The notes: generated from the sequence alone by a model not told the origin. 64,000 bases of DNA from Nocardia panacis (GCF_003598715.1 NZ_QZFU01000012.1:1-64000), one strand, 5' to 3'. Counted from the stretch's first letter, positions 53,181 to 63,433 are shown. Numbers and translations: made by a program.

Positions 53181-53606
53181 TCAGTCGGGAATGTTCGCCG
53201 AATGCCCGAGGTCGCGCAGCGCCTGCTTGATCCGAGCCTGAGCATCGTCGAGGGACGCCGGATCCGGATTCTGCTCGGCGTTGGAGATATTGAAATCGTT
53301 CAGGGTGAAGGCGGGGAAGACGTGCAGGTGCAGATGCGGGACCTCCATACCGGCGATGAGCAGGCCGGAGCGGGGCGCGTCGAAGGCGGTGCGGACGGCC
53401 TGGCCGATGATCTGGGCCACGCCGGAGATGCGGGCGAAGGTGGCCGCGTCCAGATCCTGCCACTGATCGATTTCCTTGCGCGGCACGACGAGGGTGTGAC
53501 CGGGGGTGATGGGATTGATGGTGAGGAAGCCGACGAATTCGTCGTCCTCCCACACGAATCGGCCGGGAAGCTGACCTGCGATGATCGCGCTGAAAACGGA
53601 AGCCAT
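53181..53606 (-). CDS. HIT-family nucleotide hydrolase
   Basis: A 141-residue histidine-triad protein with the catalytic [11 protein letters not shown] motif (about residues 87-97) and the [10 protein letters not shown] strand. These enzymes hydrolyse nucleotide phosphoramidates, dinucleoside polyphosphates or nucleoside adducts. The start ATG 53606 is unambiguous. A second HIT gene lies at 60075. The stop is ten bases from a shared terminator. Confidence 0.92.
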   Translation of the reverse strand: MASVFSAIIAGQLPGRFVWEDDEFVGFLTINPITPGHTLVVPRKEIDQWQDLDAATFARISGVAQIIGQAVRTAFDAPRSGLLIAGMEVPHLHLHVFPAFTLNDFNISNAEQNPDPASLDDAQARIKQALRDLGHSANIPD

Positions 53607-53622
53607 GCCCGCAGGCTACCGC

Positions 53623-54000
53623 TCAGCCCGCTACGAAACCCGACAGCAGGCCCTGCACCTCGTAGATATCGACCTGCCGGTTGAATCGTTTGCGCACCGG
53701 TTCGTGCGATCCGGAGATCCAGATCGTCAGCTCCGCGTCCAGATCGAACGGACCCGCCGTCTCCACCGCGAAATGGGTGACGGCCCGGTACGGGATGGAG
53801 TGGTAGCTCACCTTCCGACCGGTCACGCCCTGCTTGTCGATGAAGATCAGTCTGCGGTCGGTGAACAGGATGGCGTCGCGGACCAGCAGGTACGCGGCAT
53901 GCACCCGCTCGTCCGGCCCGAGCAGCCGCGCGTACTCGTGCCGCGCCTTGTCCGAATCGATCCGCCCGGCATTGCCCATCAGTCCGTCGATCAGACCCAT
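53623..54000 (-). CDS. Bacterial PH-domain protein
   Basis: A 125-residue protein with one bacterial pleckstrin-homology-like domain, including [20 protein letters not shown] and [20 protein letters not shown]. It lacks a membrane segment. These small PH proteins are widespread in actinobacteria and firmicutes; role unknown. ATG 54000 with GGAGGG upstream is preferred over 54015. It lies 16 bases upstream of the HIT gene in the same direction, so they are likely co-transcribed. Confidence 0.85.
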   Translation of the reverse strand: MGLIDGLMGNAGRIDSDKARHEYARLLGPDERVHAAYLLVRDAILFTDRRLIFIDKQGVTGRKVSYHSIPYRAVTHFAVETAGPFDLDAELTIWISGSHEPVRKRFNRQVDIYEVQGLLSGFVAG

Positions 54001-54158
54001 ACACCCTCCGCCCATTCAGAAAGCGGGGACGCGGGCGCGCCCACATCCCTTGTCCACCAACCCATCATCCTCCGACGAAACCAGTGGGTGACGAACCCCG
54101 TGGCGGATTTCGCGAGGACCCCGCAGCGGCAAGGAACCCAGCACCTAAGCTGTTGCGC

Positions 54159-55442
54159 GTGCGCGTACTCGTGATCGGATCCGGAGCCCGTGAACATGCC
54201 CTCGTCCTGGCGCTGCGCCGGGACCCGGCGGTGCGGGAACTGTATGCCGCGCCGGGCAATGCGGGCATCGCCCAGCATGCCGAGCTGCGGCCGGTCGATC
54301 CGAGTTCGGCCGAGGCCGTGGCGGCGCTGGCCGCCGACCTGGCGGCGGATCTGGTCGTCATCGGTCCTGAGGTCCCGCTGGTGCTCGGCGTGGCCGACGC
54401 GGTGCGGGCCGCCGGTATCGCCTGCTTCGGACCGTCTGCGGCGGCCGCGCGCATCGAGGGTTCCAAGGCGTTCGCCAAGGATGTGATGGCCGCGGCAGGC
54501 GTGCGCACCGCGCACAGCGAGGTGGTCGACAGTCCGGCCGAACTCGACGCCGCCCTGGACCGCTTCGGCCCCACCTGGGTCGTCAAGGACGACGGGCTCG
54601 CCGCGGGCAAGGGTGTGGTGGTCACCTCGGATCGGCACGCGGCCCGCGACCACGGCGCGGAACTGCTGGAACAGGGTCATCCGGTACTGCTGGAATCCTT
54701 CCTCGACGGCCCGGAGGTCTCGCTGTTCTGCCTGGTCGACGGGGAGACGGTGGTGCCACTGCTGCCCGCGCAGGATCACAAGCGGGTCGGTGACGGTGAT
54801 ACCGGCCCGAACACCGGCGGTATGGGCGCGTACACGCCGCTGCCGTGGCTGCCCGCCGAGACGCTGGCCGCCATTGTCGAGGAGGTGGTGAAACCCGTTG
54901 CCGCCGAGATGGTTCGGCGCGGTTGCCCGTTCTCCGGGCTGCTCTACGCCGGTTTGGCGATCGGTCAGGCGGGTCCGGCCGTGATCGAATTCAATTGCCG
55001 TTTCGGCGATCCCGAGACCCAAGCCGTGCTCGCCCTGCTGGACAGCCCGCTCGGCGAACTGCTGTACGCCACGGCCACCGGGACTCTGGCCGCGGTGTCC
55101 GCGCCGCGGTGGCGGTCGGAGTCGGCGATCACGGTGGTGGTGGCGGCGGAGAACTATCCGGGTCGGCCGCGCCTCGGCGATGTCATCACCGGCGCGGGCG
55201 ACGGCTCGGTGGATGGTCCGTCGGTGGTGTTGCACGCGGGCACCGCGCAGCGCGAGGACGGCGCGCTGGTCTCGGCCGGTGGTCGGGTGCTCAGCGTCGT
55301 CGGTATCGGCGCGGATCTCGCGGCGGCGCGCGCCGCCGCCTATGCGCGTGTCGCGGGGATCAAACTGCCCGGTAGTCACTTCCGCACCGATATAGGACTC
55401 GCCGCGGTCGAGGATCGCATCGCGGTCCCGGTCGCGCGTTAG
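54159..55442 (+). CDS. purD: Phosphoribosylamine-glycine ligase PurD
   Basis: A 427-residue GAR synthetase joining glycine to 5-phosphoribosylamine in purine synthesis. It has the N-terminal [17 protein letters not shown], the ATP-grasp core ([47 protein letters not shown]) and the C-terminal domain. GTG 54159 gives the conserved N-terminus; the preceding 25 in-frame codons are not conserved. No ribosome-binding site is present, so the transcript may be leaderless. The order purD ... TetR-purB resembles the M. tuberculosis Rv0772-Rv0777 region. Confidence 0.95.
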   Translation: MRVLVIGSGAREHALVLALRRDPAVRELYAAPGNAGIAQHAELRPVDPSSAEAVAALAADLAADLVVIGPEVPLVLGVADAVRAAGIACFGPSAAAARIEGSKAFAKDVMAAAGVRTAHSEVVDSPAELDAALDRFGPTWVVKDDGLAAGKGVVVTSDRHAARDHGAELLEQGHPVLLESFLDGPEVSLFCLVDGETVVPLLPAQDHKRVGDGDTGPNTGGMGAYTPLPWLPAETLAAIVEEVVKPVAAEMVRRGCPFSGLLYAGLAIGQAGPAVIEFNCRFGDPETQAVLALLDSPLGELLYATATGTLAAVSAPRWRSESAITVVVAAENYPGRPRLGDVITGAGDGSVDGPSVVLHAGTAQREDGALVSAGGRVLSVVGIGADLAAARAAAYARVAGIKLPGSHFRTDIGLAAVEDRIAVPVAR

Positions 55443-55465
55443 CGGCGCTGCCGGCGTCGCGGTCC

Positions 55466-55543
55466 GCAAACCTGCGCACGGCCGGAGCGAAAAGGGGCCG
55501 CATAGCGGGCGCTGCCTGCAAACCCGCGCACGGCCGGAGCGAA
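55466..55543 (+). repeat. Short direct repeat, 26 bp twice, 52-bp period
   Basis: GCAAACCTGCGCACGGCCGG plus AGCGAA occurs at 55466-55491 and, with one mismatch, at 55518-55543, in the convergent space between purD and the M23 peptidase gene. A CGCTGCC motif precedes both units. Confidence 0.7.
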
Positions 55544-55564
55544 GGCGGAGGTGCGCCTCGACCT

Positions 55565-56515
55565 TCAGCTATAGGTGAGCCCGTGCAGCGCCAACCACTG
55601 CGTCGGGTCCACATGCTGACCGTTGATCACCACCTCGAAATGCAGGTGCGGGCCGGTGGAATCGCCGCGATTGCCCATGCGCGCGATCTGGAGGCCCGCG
55701 GGTACCCGCTCACCCACCGAGACGAAGAAGTCGTACATGTGGCCGTAGACGGTGATGGCGCCGTCATCGTGGCGAATCCGCACCCATAGCCCGAAACCCT
55801 GGGCCGGACCGGCATCGATGACGGTGCCGTCGGCGACGGCGTAGATCGGGGTGCCGATGGCATTGGCGATATCGATCCCATTGTGAAAGGCGCCCCAGCG
55901 CGAACCGAAACCCGAGGTGAATATGCCTCGGGTCGGCAGCACGTAGGCACCGCCGGGCAGGACCACACCGGGTCGCGCGCCGCCGGACAGCCACGGCTGA
56001 TATTCGCCCGCCGCGGCGGCGGCTGCCTCGGCCTTCGCGCGTTCCATGGTGTCGCGCGCGGCCGCGGTGACGACCTCCTGTTCGCGCAGGCGCTCACCAT
56101 TGGCTATGGCATTCAGATACCGGCGCACCGAGGGTTGCTCGGCTTGCAGCAGCAGCGGGTAGGCGACCGGAATACGCTGCGCCACACCGGGTTGCACCGG
56201 CCCGGTCGCGAGTCCGGCGAATGGGGCGTCGGCGGCGGCGAACAGCGCCGTGATGCCGAGTGTCGCCAAAACGACGCGGTGTCTGCGCAATAGCGCGAGG
56301 GACTGCCTGCTGTCCGGGCGTTTGGCGAGGACTGCCCGAATCTGCTGCCGGGTAGGTCTTTTCCGCGCCAAAGCGCGGATCTCCTCGCCGCCGGTCAGTT
56401 GCCGCATCCAGCCGGACGGCGGACGCGCCGGGGCGTGGGGGAGTGCGGCATCGGATCCGACGCCGCGACGCTGGGCAACCGCTCGGCGAGCCATGTCAAG
56501 CATTGCGCCGACCAT
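55565..56515 (-). CDS. M23-family membrane-anchored metallopeptidase
   Basis: A 316-residue protein: an N-terminal basic cytoplasmic region of about 80 residues, one membrane helix (about 80-100), a linker, and a LytM-type M23 domain (about 185-316) with metal-binding HNGIDIA, the GHMYDFF strand and HLHFEV. All the usual zinc ligands appear present, so it may be an active cell-wall endopeptidase cutting peptidoglycan cross-links. It is divergent from the aminotransferase gene by 41 bases. Confidence 0.88.
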   Translation of the reverse strand: MVGAMLDMARRAVAQRRGVGSDAALPHAPARPPSGWMRQLTGGEEIRALARKRPTRQQIRAVLAKRPDSRQSLALLRRHRVVLATLGITALFAAADAPFAGLATGPVQPGVAQRIPVAYPLLLQAEQPSVRRYLNAIANGERLREQEVVTAAARDTMERAKAEAAAAAAGEYQPWLSGGARPGVVLPGGAYVLPTRGIFTSGFGSRWGAFHNGIDIANAIGTPIYAVADGTVIDAGPAQGFGLWVRIRHDDGAITVYGHMYDFFVSVGERVPAGLQIARMGNRGDSTGPHLHFEVVINGQHVDPTQWLALHGLTYS

Positions 56516-56556
56516 ATCCCGGACTACGGGCGAGCGCGTGCTCTACCGTCAGTCGG

Positions 56557-57726
56557 GTGTCCAAAGAATCTCGCCGATCCACCATTCCCCAGTTCTACGT
56601 GATGGATGTCTGGAAGGCGGCGGCCGAACGCGCCCGCACCCACGGCGATGTGCTGGTCCTCGCCGCCGGGCAGCCGTCCACCCCCGCCCCGGCCCCGGTG
56701 CTGCGCGCGACCAAACAGGCCATCGAGTCCGAATTGCTCGGCTACACCGAGACTTTCGGCATCCTGCCGCTGCGCGAGGCCATCGCCGCGCATCACCGGG
56801 AGACCTACGGCTACCCCGTCGATCCGGACGATGTCGTAGTGACCACCGGATCCTCCGGCGCGTTCTCGCTGATCTTCTTGGCCGCCTTCGATCCCGGCGA
56901 CACCGTGGTGGTGGCCCGCCCTGGCTACCCGGCCTACCGCAATACCCTCACCGCACTGGGCTGCGAGGTCCGCGAACTCGACTGCGGCGCCGAAACCCGC
57001 TTCCAACCCACCGTGGCCATGCTCGAGGCGCTGCCCGAACCACCCGCCGGACTCGTGCTCGCCAGTCCGGCCAACCCCACCGGCACCATGATCGCCCCCG
57101 CCGAACTGGCCGCATTGGCCCGCTGGTGCGAGGCGCACGGCACTCTACTCATCTCCGACGAGATCTACCACGGCATCACCTACCAGGACGCGCCCGCCGA
57201 CGGCGGCACCTCATCGGCGTGGGAGACCTCGCGACGCGCCGTCGTGATCGGCTCTGTCTCCAAATACTTTTCGATGACCGGTTGGCGGTTGGGCTGGATG
57301 TTGGCCCCCGCGCACCTGCGTCCGGCGCTGCAGCGGCTCGCCTCGAACCTGACGGTCTGTCCGCCCGCTATTTCCCAGTATGCGGCGCTGCACGCCTTCG
57401 GTCCGGAGGCCAAATCCGAACTGGACGGTCATGTCCGGCGCTACGCGGTGAACCGGCGTTTGCTGCTCGATGGCCTGCCCGAACTCGGAATAACCGATCT
57501 AGCCCCTGCTGACGGCGCGTTCTACGCTTACGCCGATATCGGCCATCTGACCGACGATTCGCGAAAATGGTGTGCGCAGGTACTCGAACACACCGGTGTC
57601 GCGCTGGCGCCCGGACTCGATTTCGATACCGTCAACGGGCACCGAACGGTGCGCTTCTCATTTGCCGGATCCACCGCCGACATCACCGCCGCCCTCGCGC
57701 GCCTGGCAGACTATCTGAAATCCTGA
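56557..57726 (+). CDS. Class I/II PLP-dependent aminotransferase
   Basis: A 389-residue fold-type I aminotransferase. The PLP lysine is in GSVSKYFSMTGWRLGW, the ring-stacking region is TGSSGAFSLIFL, and ASPANPTGTM and ISDEIYHGI carry the conserved Asn and Asp. GTG 56557 gives a normal N-terminus; the in-frame region upstream overlaps the divergent M23 gene. No Shine-Dalgarno sequence is present. Substrate not assignable from sequence; aspartate- and alanine-type activities are possible. Confidence 0.87.
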   Translation: MSKESRRSTIPQFYVMDVWKAAAERARTHGDVLVLAAGQPSTPAPAPVLRATKQAIESELLGYTETFGILPLREAIAAHHRETYGYPVDPDDVVVTTGSSGAFSLIFLAAFDPGDTVVVARPGYPAYRNTLTALGCEVRELDCGAETRFQPTVAMLEALPEPPAGLVLASPANPTGTMIAPAELAALARWCEAHGTLLISDEIYHGITYQDAPADGGTSSAWETSRRAVVIGSVSKYFSMTGWRLGWMLAPAHLRPALQRLASNLTVCPPAISQYAALHAFGPEAKSELDGHVRRYAVNRRLLLDGLPELGITDLAPADGAFYAYADIGHLTDDSRKWCAQVLEHTGVALAPGLDFDTVNGHRTVRFSFAGSTADITAALARLADYLKS

Positions 57727-57866
57727 TCCCGCTGTCCGGCAACAAGTTTGCACACTTCGGCACCGGAGGGGCCGCGATGCGGTAAAACAACGATGGTTGC
57801 TTTTTCTTCCTGATTTCCTCCCTGATTTCCTCTGGATGAACTGATGACGACTGGCACGATGGCACG

Positions 57867-58499
57867 GTGATCACCGCGACGACCCCGAAAGGCGAACGGC
57901 GTCGCCAGGCTCTGGTAGCCGCTGCCGCCGAGTTGCTACTCGAAGGCGGTTTCGAGGCGGTACGGCACAGATCGGTTGCCACCCGCGCGGACCTGCCACT
58001 GGCGTCCACCACGTACTACTTCGAATCGCTCGACGACCTGATAGCCAGGGCCGTCGAATTCAGCGGCAACGCCGAACTCGACGCGATGCGCCGCCGGGTC
58101 GGCGAGGTGAGCCATCGCCGTCGGGGCGCGGAGGCCACGGTCGAACTGGTACTGGATCTGCTGGTGGGCACCGACGGGCACGACGAGCGGGGCAGGCTCA
58201 TCGCCCGCTACGAGCGCTCGGTGGCCTCGGCGCGGCATCCGGAGCTGCGCGAGGTACAACTGCGATTGCGCCAGCAACTCGACGAGTTGCTGGCCGATGT
58301 GCTGCGCCGCTCGGATCGTGCGGTCCGGCCCGAGCAGTTGCGCAGACTCACCGCGGTGGTCGACGGCGCGGTGGTCGCGGCACTGAGCGAGATGGACTGC
58401 GATCCGCGGCGGATGGCGCGCGGGGCGCTGCTCGAGGTCATCGATATCGTCGCGCCCGCGACGCCACAGCAAGCGGATCGGTTCCGGGCACTAGACTGA
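57867..58499 (+). CDS. TetR-family regulator
   Basis: A 210-residue repressor with an N-terminal HTH (about 8-55: RRRQALVAAAAELLLEGGF, then PLASTTYYFESLDDL) and a helical ligand domain. It lies six bases upstream of purB in the same direction, the same layout as Rv0775 near purB in M. tuberculosis. Ligand unknown; start GTG 57867 has no clear ribosome-binding site. Confidence 0.87.
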   Translation: MITATTPKGERRRQALVAAAAELLLEGGFEAVRHRSVATRADLPLASTTYYFESLDDLIARAVEFSGNAELDAMRRRVGEVSHRRRGAEATVELVLDLLVGTDGHDERGRLIARYERSVASARHPELREVQLRLRQQLDELLADVLRRSDRAVRPEQLRRLTAVVDGAVVAALSEMDCDPRRMARGALLEVIDIVAPATPQQADRFRALD

Positions 58500-58505
58500 C
58501 CGGCC

Positions 58506-59927
58506 GTGACCGTGATCCCCAATGTCCTCGCCACCCGGTACGCCAGTCCGGAACTGGTGCACCTGTGGTCGCCGGAGAACAAGATCGTGCTCGAGCGCAG
58601 GCTCTGGCTCGAGGTGTTGCGGGCGCAATCCGAACTCGGCATCGAGGTGCCCGCCGGTGTCCTCACCGATTACGAGCGGGTCCTCGACAAGGTCGACCTG
58701 GCCTCGATCGCCGAACGCGAGCGCGTCACCCGCCACGATGTGAAGGCCCGCATCGAGGAGTTCAACGCGCTGGCCGGGCACGAGCATGTGCACAAGGGGA
58801 TGACCAGTCGCGACCTCACCGAGAATGTCGAACAGTTGCAGATCCGGCTGTCGCTCGAGCATGTGTACGCGCACGGTGTCGCCATCGCCGCGCGGCTCGG
58901 TGAACGCGCGGCCGAGTATCGGGCGCTGGTCATGGCGGGGCGCTCGCACAATGTGGCCGCGCAGGCCACCACCCTCGGTAAACGGTTCGCCTCCGCCGCC
59001 GACGAATTGCTCATCGCGCTCACCCGGTTGCGCGAACTGATCGACCGCTACCCGCTGCGCGGTGTCAAGGGGCCGATGGGCACGGCCCAGGACATGCTGG
59101 ACCTGCTCGGCGGCGATCCGGCCAAATTGGCCGCGCTGGAGGAGCAGGTGGCGCGGCATCTCGGTTTCGCCACGGTATTCACCAGTGTCGGCCAGGTGTA
59201 TCCGAGGTCGCTGGATCACGATGTGCTGTCCGCCCTGGTGCAGGTGGGGGCGGCGCCGTCCTCCTTCGCGCACACCATTCGGCTCATGGCCGGGCACGAA
59301 CTGGTCACCGAGGGCTTCCAGCCCGGTCAGGTCGGCAGTTCCGCGATGCCGCACAAGATGAACACCCGCTCCTGCGAGCGGGTCAACGGGTTGCAGGTGG
59401 TGCTGCGCGGTTACGCCTCGATGGCGGCGGAATTGGCGGGCGCGCAATGGAATGAGGGCGATGTGTTCTGCTCGGTGGTGCGCCGGGTCGCGCTGCCGGA
59501 CGCCTTCTTCGCCATCGACGGCATGATGGAGACCTTCCTCACCGTCCTCGCCGAATTCGGTGCCTACCCGGCCGTCATCGCCCGCGAACTCGACCGCTAC
59601 CTGCCCTTCCTCGCCACCACCCGCATCCTCATGGCGGCCGTGCGGGCGGGTGTCGGCCGCGAGACCGCGCACGAGGTCATCAAGGAGCACGCCGTCGCCG
59701 TCGCCCTCGCCATGCGCGAACAGGGCCGCGAACCCGACCTCCTCGACCGCCTCGCCGCCGACCCCCGCCTCCCTCTGGACCGGCCCGCCCTCGACGCCGT
59801 CCTGGCCGACAAATCCGCCTTCATCGGCGCCGCCGAATCCCAGGTGGACACGGTCCTGTCCCGCATCCAAACCCTCATGGACCGAAACCCCACCGCCGCC
59901 CACTACACCCCCTCCCCAATCCTCTAG
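58506..59927 (+). CDS. purB: Adenylosuccinate lyase PurB
   Basis: A 473-residue fumarase/aspartase-superfamily lyase catalysing two fumarate-releasing steps of purine synthesis. The signature loop GSSAMPHKMNTRSCERV, the catalytic His region AGRSHNVAAQATTLGKRF and HKGMTSRDLTENVEQ are present. GTG 58506 is six bases after the TetR stop, so the two are probably co-transcribed. Confidence 0.95.
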   Translation: MTVIPNVLATRYASPELVHLWSPENKIVLERRLWLEVLRAQSELGIEVPAGVLTDYERVLDKVDLASIAERERVTRHDVKARIEEFNALAGHEHVHKGMTSRDLTENVEQLQIRLSLEHVYAHGVAIAARLGERAAEYRALVMAGRSHNVAAQATTLGKRFASAADELLIALTRLRELIDRYPLRGVKGPMGTAQDMLDLLGGDPAKLAALEEQVARHLGFATVFTSVGQVYPRSLDHDVLSALVQVGAAPSSFAHTIRLMAGHELVTEGFQPGQVGSSAMPHKMNTRSCERVNGLQVVLRGYASMAAELAGAQWNEGDVFCSVVRRVALPDAFFAIDGMMETFLTVLAEFGAYPAVIARELDRYLPFLATTRILMAAVRAGVGRETAHEVIKEHAVAVALAMREQGREPDLLDRLAADPRLPLDRPALDAVLADKSAFIGAAESQVDTVLSRIQTLMDRNPTAAHYTPSPIL

Positions 59928-60074
59928 CCCCCGAACCGAATACCCACCGAAAGCTCGCAACCCGACTGCCCACCGTCTGGTGAGGAGTCGGGTTCACTTC
60001 TCCCGGCTGGTGCCGAAGGACGGCGCCGACTGTCGTCGATCCGGTCGAAGTGCTTGCGTGGGTTAGGGTGCGGT

Positions 60075-60491
60075 GTGGATCCGTACAGCATTTTCGGGGA
60101 GATCGTTGCGGGGCGGGCGGCGGCGAGTCGGGTGTACGAGGACGATGATGTGTTGGCGTTCATGGATATTCGGCCGTTGACGCCGGGGCATCTGTTGGTG
60201 GTGCCGAAGGTGGCGGCGCGAAGTCTGGCCGAGTTGGATCCGGTTGTCGGGGGGAGATTGTTTCAGGTGGGGCAGCGGTTGGCGGCGGCGTTGCGGGTCA
60301 GTGAGGTGGCCTGTGACGGGGTGAACTTCTTCCTGGCCGATGGGGTTACCGCGGGGCAGGAGGTTTTTCATGTGCACCTGCATGTCATTCCGCGCACGCC
60401 CGGTGATGGGTTCGGTTTGCGCGCCCGTCCGACCAGTCCGCCGCGCGCCGATCTCGACTACCTCGCAGGCTCCATCCGCGCCGCGCTGTAG
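60075..60491 (+). CDS. HIT-family nucleotide hydrolase (second copy)
   Basis: A 138-residue histidine-triad protein with the catalytic EVFHVHLHVIPR motif and the GHLLVVPKVAA strand. GTG 60075 gives the typical N-terminus VDPYSIFGEIVAGRAAASRV. It is only distantly similar to the HIT protein at 53181. In M. tuberculosis a HIT gene also lies in the purB neighbourhood. Confidence 0.9.
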   Translation: MDPYSIFGEIVAGRAAASRVYEDDDVLAFMDIRPLTPGHLLVVPKVAARSLAELDPVVGGRLFQVGQRLAAALRVSEVACDGVNFFLADGVTAGQEVFHVHLHVIPRTPGDGFGLRARPTSPPRADLDYLAGSIRAAL

Positions 60492-60632
60492 CGGTCGTGC
60501 CGCCCGCCGAGGCGGCGCCGAATACCGACCCGGTGGTTTGCTGGAAGAGTGCTCATATCGTGAATTGGCGTTGCGGTGGGTGCGATATGGGTTAGTTTGA
60601 TCCTCTTGGTATGCGGTGATGGAGGTGGGGAC

Positions 60633-61586
60633 ATGCGGCGTATGAGAGTTGCTCTTATTGTGCTGGCGGTGGCGCTGGCGGGGCAGGCGGTCGGACTGGC
60701 AGGGCGGGCGAGCGCGGCGCGGCTGGTGAATATCGAGGAGTTGAGTCCCACGCGGTCGGCGGTGTTCATCGATTCACCGGCGATGGGGCGCACGATTCAG
60801 GTGCAGGTTCTGCATCCGGCCGGGGGCGGGGGAAGGCCGAGCTACTACCTGCTTGATGGGTTGGATCCCGGTGTCGCGCAGAGCACTTGGACCAATGCCA
60901 CCGATGCGGAGCGGTTCTTCGCGGGTGAGCGGGTCAATGTGGTGCTGCCGCTGGGTGGGCAGGCGAGCTATTACACCGATTGGCAGCAGGATGATCCGCG
61001 CTTCGGCCGCTATCAGTGGGAGACCTTCCTGACCGAGGAACTGCCGCCGATCATCGACGCCGCGTTCGCGGGCAATGGCGTCAACGCGATCGGCGGGCTG
61101 TCCATGGGCGGTATGGCGGCATTGACGTTGGCGGCGCGCAAACCGTGGCTGTATCGCGCGGTCGCAGGCTACAGCGCCTGTCCCGATCTGGGATTGGCCG
61201 CAGGTCCGATGCTGTTCTCCATCGCCAACCGCGGCGGCGGCCCGTTGAATATGTGGGGTCCGCCGGGTAGTCCGGCCTGGGCCGAACACGATCCGGCGCG
61301 ACTGGCGGATCGCCTGCGCGGCAAGACGATCTACCTGTCCACGGGTTCGGGCCTCCCCGGCCAGCACGAGACGGAGATCAAACCCCAACTGCCCGAGAAC
61401 ATTTTCTTCGGCGGCCCGATCGAGACGGGTGTCAACGCGTGTGTCGCCGCGTTCGACCAGCGACTGCGCGCCCTGTCCATCCCGGCCCGAATCGACTACA
61501 ACCCCACCGGAACTCACTCCTGGTCGTATTGGCAGGACACCCTGCACGCCTCATGGCCGACGCTCGCCGCAGCGCTAGGCGTCTAG
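60633..61586 (+). CDS. Antigen-85-like exported esterase/mycolyltransferase-fold protein
   Basis: A 317-residue exported protein: signal peptide (about 1-28, ending ASA), then an alpha/beta-hydrolase of the antigen-85/esterase D group with nucleophile Ser in GGLSMGGMAAL, a substrate-region tract NVVLPLGGQASYYTDW and a C-terminal His in GTHSWSYW. Antigen-85 enzymes transfer mycolic acids to trehalose or arabinogalactan; whether this one acts as a mycolyltransferase or plain esterase is not decidable. GGAGGTGG precedes ATG 60633. Its last 12 bases overlap the convergent response regulator gene. Confidence 0.88.
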   Translation: MRRMRVALIVLAVALAGQAVGLAGRASAARLVNIEELSPTRSAVFIDSPAMGRTIQVQVLHPAGGGGRPSYYLLDGLDPGVAQSTWTNATDAERFFAGERVNVVLPLGGQASYYTDWQQDDPRFGRYQWETFLTEELPPIIDAAFAGNGVNAIGGLSMGGMAALTLAARKPWLYRAVAGYSACPDLGLAAGPMLFSIANRGGGPLNMWGPPGSPAWAEHDPARLADRLRGKTIYLSTGSGLPGQHETEIKPQLPENIFFGGPIETGVNACVAAFDQRLRALSIPARIDYNPTGTHSWSYWQDTLHASWPTLAAALGV

Positions 61587-62237
61587 ATCGGCATTGAGCA
61601 CGGTGATGGCGATCTGCACCCGATTGTCGGCGCCCAGCTTGGTGAGCAACCGGCTGGTGTAGGACTTCACCGTCGCCACGCTGAGATGCAACTCCTTGGC
61701 GATATCGGAGTTGGGCAGTCCGCGCCCGATGGCGTGCGCGATATCGAGTTCCCGCTCGGTGAGGGTGGCCATGGCGCGCCGCGCGGTCTCGCGCACCGAG
61801 CCTGCGGGTCGCGCGGTGGCCACCGAGATCAGTTGCGCCGTCACACTGGGGGAGAGCATGGGCCGCCCGGCGGCGACCTGTTTGACGGCGGCGACGATCT
61901 CGGCGGGCGGGGTGTCCTTGAGCAGGAACCCGCAGGCCCCGATGCGCAGCGCCTGCAGCACCAGTTCGTCGGCGTCGAAGGTGGTGAGCACCAGGACTTT
62001 CGGCGGTTCGGGCCGACGCATCAACTCCCGTGTCGCCTCGAGTCCGTCGCGCACCGGCATGCGGATATCCATCAGCACCACATCGGGGCTGCGCGCCCCT
62101 GCCATCGCCACGGCCTGGATGCCGTCGACGGCCTCCCCGACGAGTTCCAGTTCGGGATCGCCGCCGAGTATCAGCGCCAGGGCGGAACGAACCAGTGGGT
62201 CGTCGTCCACCACGATCACCCGGATCCGGCGCGTCAC
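61575..62237 (-). CDS. NarL/LuxR-family response regulator
   Basis: A 220-residue regulator: receiver domain (about 6-120) with VIVVDDDPLVRSAL, phospho-acceptor Asp in VVLMDIRMPVRDG, Thr in VLTTFD and Lys in FLLKDTPP; and a LuxR-type HTH (about 150-215; TERELDIAHAIGRGLPNSDI, SVATVKSYTSRLLTKLG). GTG 62237 overlaps the kinase stop (GTGA). Targets unknown. Confidence 0.92.
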   Translation of the reverse strand: MTRRIRVIVVDDDPLVRSALALILGGDPELELVGEAVDGIQAVAMAGARSPDVVLMDIRMPVRDGLEATRELMRRPEPPKVLVLTTFDADELVLQALRIGACGFLLKDTPPAEIVAAVKQVAAGRPMLSPSVTAQLISVATARPAGSVRETARRAMATLTERELDIAHAIGRGLPNSDIAKELHLSVATVKSYTSRLLTKLGADNRVQIAITVLNADLDA

Positions 62238-63433
62238 CGCGGGCTCCGTGCCAGGCCCACGGGCCAGGGCAGCACCGCGCGCAGCCGGAATCCGCCCTCG
62301 GTGTCGGGGCCGTAATCGATGCGTCCGCCGATGAGTTCGGCGCGTTCTCGCAAACCGAGCAGACCGTAGCCGGAAGGTGTCGCGCGCCGCGGATGTTCCG
62401 GTGCGGAATTGTCCACCTGGATCACCAGGTCGCGGCCGGGACCGCCGTCGATGCGGACCCGGACCAGCGCGCCGTGCGCGTGTTTGCGCGCATTGGTCAA
62501 GCCCTCCTGGGCGATGCGGTAGGCGGTGCGGGCGCTGGTGGCGGGCAGTTCATCGGTGGTGTTGTCGATCATGGTGACTTTCATTCCGGCCGTGCGGGCC
62601 TCGGCGACCAGGCGGCCGAGGTCGGCAGGCGTCGGTTGGGGCGGTTCGGGTGTGTCGCCCGCGGTGTCGCTTGCGCGCAGCACCCCGAGCACTTCGCGTA
62701 ATTCCTCGAGCGCGAGGTGGGCATTGTCCGCGATTGTCTGCGCGGTTTCGGTGATCTGTTCGCGATCGAGGTCGGTGCGGTAGCCGAGGACGCCCGCGTG
62801 CATGGACAGCACCGAGATGCGGTGGGCGAGCACATCGTGCATCTCGCGGGCGATGCGGTGGCGTTCGAGCAGTCGGGCCTCGGCGGCCTGCGCGTGCTGG
62901 GCGCGTTCGGCGGCCTCGGCCCGTTGCCGCAGCGACAGCACCAGATCGCGTTGGGCGCCGATGGAGATACCGATGGCGACGACGGTGATGACCTCCGCGA
63001 CCTGCACGATCGGTCCGGACCACGCGGGTTGTCCACCGGGATGGAACGGATAGAACAGGCTGTTGGTCAACAGACTGGTGCCGAGTCCGGCGAGCGCCAC
63101 CGCCACCGTCTCCGGATAGCGCCGTCGGGTGGCCAGCGAGCACAGCGTGAGGATGACCGCGCCCTCGGCCGCGACGGATGCGGTGGACAGCACCGCGACG
63201 GTGGCGGCGATGGTGATCGGGAAACGCCGGCGGAAGGCGGCCAGCGCTATGCAGGTGAGGCCGATGAGCGGGTCACCGATGCGGTACCACCACCGCAGCG
63301 GCCCTTCGAGGATCACATTCGCATCGCCCGCGACGGCGGCGAAGGCCGCGACCCCGACACCGGTCGCCAGTGCGAGCCGCCAGCCCTGCTCCCACCACGA
63401 AAGTGGTGGCGCGCTGGGTAGTTCGGCGGTCAT
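62234..63433 (-). CDS. NarL-type sensor histidine kinase
   Basis: A 399-residue HisKA_3 kinase with four to five membrane helices in the first 150 residues, the phospho-acceptor His in ERHRIAREMHDVLAHRISVL and an HATPase domain (GLTNARKHAHGALVRVRID; GYGLLGLRERAELIGG). Such kinases pair with the adjacent NarL regulator and often respond to cell-wall stress. ATG 63433 is preferred over the upstream frame, which overlaps the divergent gene. Confidence 0.9.
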   Translation of the reverse strand: MTAELPSAPPLSWWEQGWRLALATGVGVAAFAAVAGDANVILEGPLRWWYRIGDPLIGLTCIALAAFRRRFPITIAATVAVLSTASVAAEGAVILTLCSLATRRRYPETVAVALAGLGTSLLTNSLFYPFHPGGQPAWSGPIVQVAEVITVVAIGISIGAQRDLVLSLRQRAEAAERAQHAQAAEARLLERHRIAREMHDVLAHRISVLSMHAGVLGYRTDLDREQITETAQTIADNAHLALEELREVLGVLRASDTAGDTPEPPQPTPADLGRLVAEARTAGMKVTMIDNTTDELPATSARTAYRIAQEGLTNARKHAHGALVRVRIDGGPGRDLVIQVDNSAPEHPRRATPSGYGLLGLRERAELIGGRIDYGPDTEGGFRLRAVLPWPVGLARSPR

